A DNA stretch of 64,000 bases from Geodermatophilus arenarius (GTDB taxonomy: Bacteria > Actinomycetota > Actinomycetes > Mycobacteriales > Geodermatophilaceae). Location: assembly GCF_042654585.1 (NCBI RefSeq), contig NZ_JBHSGR010000004.1, positions 62,001-126,000 of the forward strand. Reading direction: 5' to 3'. Position numbers and translations under genes: made by a program. Shown here piece after piece: positions 59,674 to 64,000 of this stretch; within the stretch, counting starts at the first letter, position 1; the number at the start of each line of letters is the position of its first letter. The notes below the pieces were generated by a model that saw only the letters and a program-made list of their open reading frames with translations, was not told the origin of the DNA and did no database searches.

Positions 59674-61175
59674 GCGGGGGGCTGCTGGTCGCCGGGACGA
59701 CGTCGGACGCCGGCAAGTCCGTCGTCACGGCGGGCGTCTGCCGCTGGCTGGCCCGCCAGGGCGTGCGGGTCGCGCCGTTCAAGGCGCAGAACATGAGCAA
59801 CAACTCGGTGGTCACCGCCGACGGCGCCGAGATCGGGCGGGCGCAGGTCATGCAGGCCGCCGCGGCGCGGGTCGAGCCCGAGGCGGCGATGAACCCCGTG
59901 CTGCTCAAGCCCGGCGGCGAGGACGCCAGCCAGGTGGTGGTGCTCGGCCGGCCGGTCGCCGACGTCACCGCGCTGTCCTACCGGCCGATGAAGGCGGCGC
60001 TGCTGGAGCAGGCGCTGGCCTGCCTGGCCGACCTGCGGAGCCGCTTCGACGTCGTCGTCTGCGAGGGGGCCGGCTCCCCCACCGAGATCAACCTGCGCGC
60101 CGACGACATCGCCAACATGGGCCTGGCCACCGCGGCCGGGCTGCCGGTGGTCGTCGTCGGCGACATCGACCGCGGCGGGGTCTTCCCCGCCCTCTACGGC
60201 ACCGTCGCGCTCATGCCGCCGGCCGACCAGCGGCTGGTCGCCGGGTTCCTGGTCAACAAGTTCCGCGGCGACGTCCGGCTGCTGCGGCCCGGCCTCGAGC
60301 AGCTCACCGCGCTCACCGGCCGGCCGACGCTCGGCGTCCTGCCCTGGCTGCCCGGCGCGGCGCTCGACGTCGAGGACTCCCTCGGCATCCCCACCGGCGT
60401 CCTCCCCGCCGGGCCGCCGCACGGCGAGGAGGTGCTGCGGGTCGCCGTCGCCCGGCTGCCGCGGCTGTCGAACTCCACCGACGTCGACGCGCTGGCCGCC
60501 GAGCCCGGCGTCCTCGTCCGGTTCGTCACCCGCCCCGAGGAGGCCGCCGACGCCGACCTGCTGGTGCTGCCCGGCAGCCGCGCGACGGTGTCCGACCTTG
60601 CCTGGCTGCGCGCCACCGGGCTGGCCGACGCGGTGACCCGCCGCGCCGCCGAGGGCCGGCCGGTGCTCGGCATCTGCGGCGGGCACCAGATGCTCGCCCG
60701 CACGATCACCGACGACGTCGAGTCGCGGGCGGGCACCGTGCCCGGGCTGGGGCTGCTGCCGGCCGACGTCCGGTTCGCGCGGGAGAAGACGCTGGGCCGC
60801 CCGTCCGGGGAGGCGATGGGGCACCCCGTGCGCGGCTACGAGATCCACCACGGCGTGGTGACCTACGGGGACGGGGCCGAGCCGTTCCTCGACGGCGGCC
60901 GGGCCGGGTCGGTGTGGGGCACCACCTGGCACGGGGCGCTGGAGAACGACGGGTTCCGCCGTGCCTTCCTCGCCGAGGTCGCCCGGGCCACCGGCCGCCG
61001 GTTCACGCCGGCGCCGGAGACGTCCTTCGCCGCGGTCCGCGAGCAGCGCCTGGACGCGCTCGGCGACCTGGTGGCCGAGCACGCCGACACCGACGCGCTG
61101 TGGCGGCTGCTCGAGGAGGGTCCGCCGGCGGACCTGCCGCTGCTGCCGCCCGGCGACGCGCTCAGCCCGCGCTGA
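59670..61175 (+). CDS. cobQ: Cobyric acid synthase
   Basis: A 501-residue glutamine-dependent amidotransferase that amidates carboxylates b, d, e and g of adenosylcobyrinic a,c-diamide. The N-terminal P-loop-like domain has GTTSDAGKS (9-17), KAQNMSNNS and CEGAGSPTEINL; the C-terminal glutaminase domain has GICGGHQML with nucleophile Cys336 and the later WHG histidine. GTG at 59670 overlaps the plsC stop; 14-bp tail overlap with the convergent thioesterase gene. Confidence 0.96.
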   Translation: MSGGLLVAGTTSDAGKSVVTAGVCRWLARQGVRVAPFKAQNMSNNSVVTADGAEIGRAQVMQAAAARVEPEAAMNPVLLKPGGEDASQVVVLGRPVADVTALSYRPMKAALLEQALACLADLRSRFDVVVCEGAGSPTEINLRADDIANMGLATAAGLPVVVVGDIDRGGVFPALYGTVALMPPADQRLVAGFLVNKFRGDVRLLRPGLEQLTALTGRPTLGVLPWLPGAALDVEDSLGIPTGVLPAGPPHGEEVLRVAVARLPRLSNSTDVDALAAEPGVLVRFVTRPEEAADADLLVLPGSRATVSDLAWLRATGLADAVTRRAAEGRPVLGICGGHQMLARTITDDVESRAGTVPGLGLLPADVRFAREKTLGRPSGEAMGHPVRGYEIHHGVVTYGDGAEPFLDGGRAGSVWGTTWHGALENDGFRRAFLAEVARATGRRFTPAPETSFAAVREQRLDALGDLVAEHADTDALWRLLEEGPPADLPLLPPGDALSPR

Positions 61176-61560
61176 GCGCGGACTCCAGCCGCTCCCGGAC
61201 GTCGTCGGGCCACGGCGTGGCCGCTCCCCCGGCGGTGCCGACGTAGGTGTTGCGGACGACGCAGCACACCCGCTCCCCCACGCGGACGGTGAACCGCACG
61301 GTCACGCTCGTGCGCCCGAGCCGCTCGGCCTGCGCGTCGACCTCGACCGTGTCGCCCCACCGGGCCGACGACGACCACTCCAGGGCGCTGGCCTTGACCA
61401 CCGGGTCGACCCGCGGGGCGATCTCCTCCCACGGCAGCCCGATCGACGCCCACCAGGCGGTGGAGGCCTCGTCCGCCCAGACGAGGTAGTGCGCGTTGAA
61501 CACGACGCCCTGCTGGTCGCACTCGACGAAACGGACCGGGGAGCTCCACGTGACCGGCAC
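61162..61560 (-). CDS. Hot-dog fold acyl-CoA thioesterase
   Basis: A 132-residue protein of the 4-hydroxybenzoyl-CoA thioesterase/YbgC group: VECDQQGVVFNAHYLVWADEA with catalytic Asp15, then a central helix and beta sheet (ALEWSSSARWGDTVEV, VTVRFTVRVG). GTG at 61560. It hydrolyses acyl-CoA; the natural substrate is unknown. Divergent from the PPOX gene over 32 bp. Confidence 0.88.
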   Translation of the reverse strand: MPVTWSSPVRFVECDQQGVVFNAHYLVWADEASTAWWASIGLPWEEIAPRVDPVVKASALEWSSSARWGDTVEVDAQAERLGRTSVTVRFTVRVGERVCCVVRNTYVGTAGGAATPWPDDVRERLESALSAG

Positions 61561-61580
61561 GGCGCGACGCTAGCGGGGGC

Positions 61581-61586
61581 TACCGT
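61581..61586 (+). promoter_or_regulatory. -10 element of the PPOX gene, probable leaderless promoter
   Basis: TACCGT ends six bases before GTG 61593; no ribosome site is present. Confidence 0.5.
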
Positions 61587-61592
61587 CGTCGC

Positions 61593-62189
61593 GTGCAGCC
61601 CGACCCGGTCCTCGCCTCCTACCGCCCGCCCTCGCAGCTGGTGCTGGACAAGGAGATCGACCACCTCGACGTCCACTGCCGGGCCCTGATCGGGCTGTCC
61701 CCGTTCCTCACCCTGGCGACGGCGGACGCCGACGGCTGGCCGGAGGTCTCCCCGCGCGGCGGCGACCCGGGCTTCGTGAAGGTGCTCGACGAGCACCGGC
61801 TGGTGCTGCCCGACCGGCAGGGCAACAACCGGCTCGACAGCCTGCGCAAGGTGGCGGTGAACCCGCGGGTGGCGCTGCTGTTCTTCGTGCCCGGCCTCGA
61901 GGAGACGCTCAAGGTCTTCGGCACCGCCGGGCTGCTGCCCGCCGACGCCCTCGACCTCGACCTCACCGAGTTCGGCCGGGAGCCGCGCTCGGTCATGGTC
62001 GTGACCGTGCAGCGTGCCTACCTGCACTGCGCCAAGGCGGTCATGCGCTCGGGGCTGTGGGACCCGGCGAGCCGGATCGACCGCGAGGCCCTGCCGCCGT
62101 TCGGCACGATGATCCGCGACCACTGCGGGCTGGAGACCCCGCTGCCCGACGACGCCACCATCCGCGCGGACCTCGCCCTCGAGCTCTAG
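61593..62189 (+). CDS. Pyridoxamine 5'-phosphate oxidase-family FMN protein
   Basis: A 198-residue split-barrel flavoprotein of the MSMEG_1061-like group: FLTLATADADGWPEVSPRGGDPGFV, LVLPDRQGNNRLDSLRKVAVNPRVALLFFVPG and a C-terminal RSGLWDP segment. It binds FMN or F420; enzymatic role unknown. The N-terminus starts right at the leaderless GTG 61593. Confidence 0.87.
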   Translation: MQPDPVLASYRPPSQLVLDKEIDHLDVHCRALIGLSPFLTLATADADGWPEVSPRGGDPGFVKVLDEHRLVLPDRQGNNRLDSLRKVAVNPRVALLFFVPGLEETLKVFGTAGLLPADALDLDLTEFGREPRSVMVVTVQRAYLHCAKAVMRSGLWDPASRIDREALPPFGTMIRDHCGLETPLPDDATIRADLALEL

Positions 62190-62285
62190 GAGGACCTCCC
62201 TGCCCCCCACCGCTCGCGGGCTCGCGGCGGGCCCCTGCAGGCAGGCCGTTCCGGCCCGTCACCGGGCCCTGCCAGGCTGCGGGCC

Positions 62286-62711
62286 ATGGCGACCGAGTTC
62301 CAGGTGACGATCGACGCCGCCGAGCCGCACGTGCTCGCCGACTGGTGGGCCGAGGCGCTGGGCTGGCAGGTGGAGCCGCAGGACGAGGCGTTCATCCGGC
62401 GGGCGGTCGCGGCGGGTCACGCGAGCGAGGACCAGACGACGACGCACCGCGGCGCCCTGGTGTGGGCCGCCGGCGCGGCGATCACCTCGCCGGACCCCGG
62501 CCGGCCGCGCGTGCTGTTCCAGGCCGTGCCCGAGGCGAAGACGGTCAAGAACCGCGTGCACCTGGACCTGCGGGTCGGCGACGAGCGGCGCGAGGCCGAG
62601 GTGGCGCGGCTGCTCGGGATGGGCGCCACCGAGCTCTGGCGGGCGTCGCAGGGCCCGTTCTCCTGGGTGACGATGGCCGACCCGGAGGGCAACGAGTTCT
62701 GCGTCGCCTAG
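62286..62711 (+). CDS. VOC-family protein (glyoxalase-like)
   Basis: A 141-residue vicinal-oxygen-chelate fold protein. The two beta-alpha-beta-beta-beta modules appear as FQVTIDAAEPHVLADWWAEALGW and KNRVHLDLRVGD ... WVTMADPEGNEFCV; the DPEGNEF ending is typical. Metal ligands would be His15-type, His in NRVHLDL and Glu in GNEF. ATG at 62286. Substrate unknown. Confidence 0.88.
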   Translation: MATEFQVTIDAAEPHVLADWWAEALGWQVEPQDEAFIRRAVAAGHASEDQTTTHRGALVWAAGAAITSPDPGRPRVLFQAVPEAKTVKNRVHLDLRVGDERREAEVARLLGMGATELWRASQGPFSWVTMADPEGNEFCVA

Positions 62712-62721
62712 CCGGGACGGC

Positions 62722-62916
62722 TCAGACGGGCAGGTCCCTCGCCAGGCGCCGGGTGGTCACGGTGCGCCGCGCCACGCGGCGGACCCGGTTGCGCCGCGGT
62801 CTGCGCTCGGTGCCGAGGTACCGGGCGTCCTCGACGAGCTGGAACGCGGCGAGCACGCTGGCACGCGGTTCCCGCGTCAGTGGGACGACGGGGATCACGG
62901 GCTGGGCCGAGGTCAT
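62722..62916 (-). CDS. Small basic protein, unknown
   Basis: A 64-residue protein with an ordinary N-terminal half (ASVLAAFQLVEDARYLGTE) and a very basic C-terminus of RR pairs (RRPRRNRVRRVARRTVTTRR). ATG at 62916 follows a G-rich stretch. No domain recognised. It is convergent with the VOC gene (10 bases apart) and divergent from the PemK gene. Confidence 0.55.
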   Translation of the reverse strand: MTSAQPVIPVVPLTREPRASVLAAFQLVEDARYLGTERRPRRNRVRRVARRTVTTRRLARDLPV

Positions 62917-63075
62917 TGGGAGCCCCCCTCTCCCGGGACGCGGTGCCGGCGTCCCGTGACGCAATGGTGCCCGCGATCGACGCCCCGTAACCGGAACCGG
63001 GGCGGATTGGTACCGGTGTGACGAACGAGGCAGACGGGACGGCGTGTCCGCTGGTGCCTCCGTACGGTTCCTGCC

Positions 63076-63582
63076 ATGGACCGCCCGCGCCGTCTCGTCG
63101 CCGCCGTCCGCTCCCTCGTGCGCGCCGTCGCCGCGCCCTCCGCCCGTCGCACCGGGCGCCGCACGACCCCCGCGCCGTCCGCCGCCGGCCGGCCGGCGGC
63201 GGTCGACGTCGGCTACCGGCCGCGGGCCGACGGCCGGCCCGACCCGGGCGAGGTCGTGTGGGCCTGGGTGCCCTTCGACGAGGGCGACGGGCGGGGCAAG
63301 GACCGCCCGGTGCTGGTCATCGGCCGCCGCGGTGAGGACCTGCTCGGCCTGATGCTGACCAGCAAGGACCACGACCGCGACGCCGCCGACGAGGCCCGGT
63401 ACGGGCGCAGCTGGATGGACGTCGGCACCGGCGCCTGGGACGGCCGGGGCCGGCCGAGCGAGGTGCGGCTGGACCGGCTGCTGACGCTGGACCCGGCGCG
63501 GGTGCGGCGGGAGGGCGCGGCGCTCGACCGGGCGTTGTTCGACCGGGTGGTCGACGCCGCCCGGCGCACGCAGGGCTGGTGA
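63076..63582 (+). CDS. PemK/MazF-like toxin-family protein without visible antitoxin
   Basis: A 168-residue protein: a basic, Ala/Pro-rich N-terminus of about 45 residues, then a PemK/MazF-type SH3-like barrel (PGEVVWAWVPFDEG, KDRPVLVIGRRGEDLLGLMLTSKDHD, VRLDRLLTLDPARV). Family members are sequence-specific ribonucleases. ATG at 63076. No antitoxin gene precedes or follows it closely. Many actinobacterial solitary members may not be toxins. Confidence 0.8.
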   Translation: MDRPRRLVAAVRSLVRAVAAPSARRTGRRTTPAPSAAGRPAAVDVGYRPRADGRPDPGEVVWAWVPFDEGDGRGKDRPVLVIGRRGEDLLGLMLTSKDHDRDAADEARYGRSWMDVGTGAWDGRGRPSEVRLDRLLTLDPARVRREGAALDRALFDRVVDAARRTQGW

Positions 63583-63589
63583 GCGCGGG

Positions 63590-63877
63590 TCAGTCGCCGC
63601 GGCGCGGCCGGGGCTCCCGCTGCCGCAGGTGGTAGACGCCGGCCTGGCCGGGCAGGGGCTGCAGGTCGTAGCGCGAGACGACCTTCGGGCCGCCGTGCAG
63701 GTGCACGTGCGTGACCGTGGGCAGCGGCGCGCCGTGACGGGCGGCGCGGACCTCCACCCGCCCGTCGAGGGGGCCGCCGACGAACAGCAGGACGGCGTCC
63801 TGCTCGTCGGCGGTGGCGTCCACGACGGCAGTCTCCACCTCGGACAGCTCGGTCTCCTCCTCCGGCGCACGGCTCAC
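63590..63877 (-). CDS. Conserved hypothetical protein
   Basis: A 95-residue acidic-start protein with LLFVGGPLDGRVEVRAA, THVHLHGGPKVVSRYDLQPLP and GVYHLRQREPRP, a small beta-rich domain of unknown function seen in actinobacteria. GTG at 63877. It lies 7 bases from the PemK stop (convergent). No catalytic residues recognised. Confidence 0.65.
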   Translation of the reverse strand: MSRAPEEETELSEVETAVVDATADEQDAVLLFVGGPLDGRVEVRAARHGAPLPTVTHVHLHGGPKVVSRYDLQPLPGQAGVYHLRQREPRPRRGD

Positions 63878-63908
63878 CCGGTCGAGGGTAGGCGCGCGGT
63901 GCCACCGG

Positions 63909-64000
63909 TCAGGCCGGCCGGCGGCGGAGCCTGCGGGCGATGAGCGGCGCCGCGAGCAGCATCACGAACAGCCGCAGCACCTGGACGGCGAGCACGAAAG
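63909..64000 (-). CDS. C-terminus of a membrane protein, AbrB-type (5' end outside window)
   Basis: The last 29 residues, FVLAVQVLRLFVMLLAAPLIARR followed by a basic tail, are visible before the TGA at 63911-63909. A hydrophobic helix ending in AP-hydrophobic-ARR fits the end of AbrB-family transporters. The call rests on this short piece only. Confidence 0.4.
   Translation of the reverse strand, partial: FVLAVQVLRLFVMLLAAPLIARRLRRRPA

Noticed and set aside
63076..63877. Toxin-antitoxin operon made of the PemK-like gene and its neighbour
   Set aside because: The 95-residue neighbour is on the opposite strand, convergent, and has no antitoxin-like DNA-binding fold.

Overview
The window is 64 kb of very GC-rich DNA (well over 70% by eye) with dense, mostly overlapping genes, many GTG starts and several promoters that appear to give leaderless transcripts. 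Gene content and order point to a free-living actinomycete. The run topA - DECH-box helicase - TadE/Flp-type genes - TadC/TadB/TadA/CpaE-like genes - HAD-IB phosphatase - Rv3662c-like protein follows the order known from Mycobacterium tuberculosis (topA Rv3646c to Rv3662c). The overall style (DUF222/HNH gene, PAS-ANTAR protein, very high GC) fits Geodermatophilaceae or a near relative; the family name is inference. I saw no rRNA, tRNA, CRISPR, insertion sequence, prophage or replication origin. No gene-free stretch exceeds about 235 bases; the largest gaps are 6506-6739, 10404-10622, 29570-29787 and 1995-2194.

Layout. 1-9.4 kb: topA (cut by the window edge), an EspC/WXG100-like protein with a DUF1023-type hydrolase, the proton pyrophosphatase HppA, and a DECH helicase. 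9.4-10.4 kb and 17.0-20.8 kb: the two halves of a Tad-type pilus/secretion locus. Between the halves, in the opposite orientation, sits a six-gene operon (10.6-17.0 kb): processive GT2 glycosyltransferase, exosortase-like membrane protease, ATP-grasp ligase, UDP-GlcNAc 2-epimerase, HAD phosphatase and PIG-L deacetylase. This is the most intriguing part of the window and may build or attach a surface glycan.

20.9-25.9 kb: HAD-IB phosphatase, aldo/keto reductase, a degenerate Fic-like protein, then histidine phosphatase-cobU-cobS. 25.9-31 kb: cobN under a cobalamin riboswitch, an iron-box-controlled siderophore-binding lipoprotein, and a YunG-family gene broken by a frameshift. 31.3-36 kb: TetR/hemerythrin pair with a palindromic operator, an ABC exporter, a TPR protein and a DUF4383 membrane protein. 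36-42.7 kb: PLP enzyme, cobG, a GlgC-like nucleotidyltransferase, cobH, a cobI-cobJ fusion and an MFS transporter. 42.8-50.8 kb: HNH protein, SDR, two dynamin/Era-like GTPases, a HAD phosphatase, a coiled-coil protein and an FBP zinc protein. 50.8-61.2 kb: cobK, cbiD, cobM, cobL, def, cbiB, a MocR-type regulator, a PAS-ANTAR protein, plsC and cobQ. 61.2-64 kb: thioesterase, FMN-binding PPOX protein, VOC protein, small hypotheticals, a lone PemK/MazF-type toxin and the end of an AbrB-type membrane protein.

Together the cob genes cover most of an oxygen-dependent cobalamin pathway (CobI, G, J, M, H, K, L, N, Q, CbiB, CobU, CobS) with CbiD supplying the C1 methylation step; CobB, CobO and CobT are not in the window. 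They are spread over at least eight transcription units, and only cobN carries a recognisable riboswitch. A paired CTGTGGAC motif recurs in three promoter regions flanking the Tad, EspC-like and glycan operons and suggests shared regulation.
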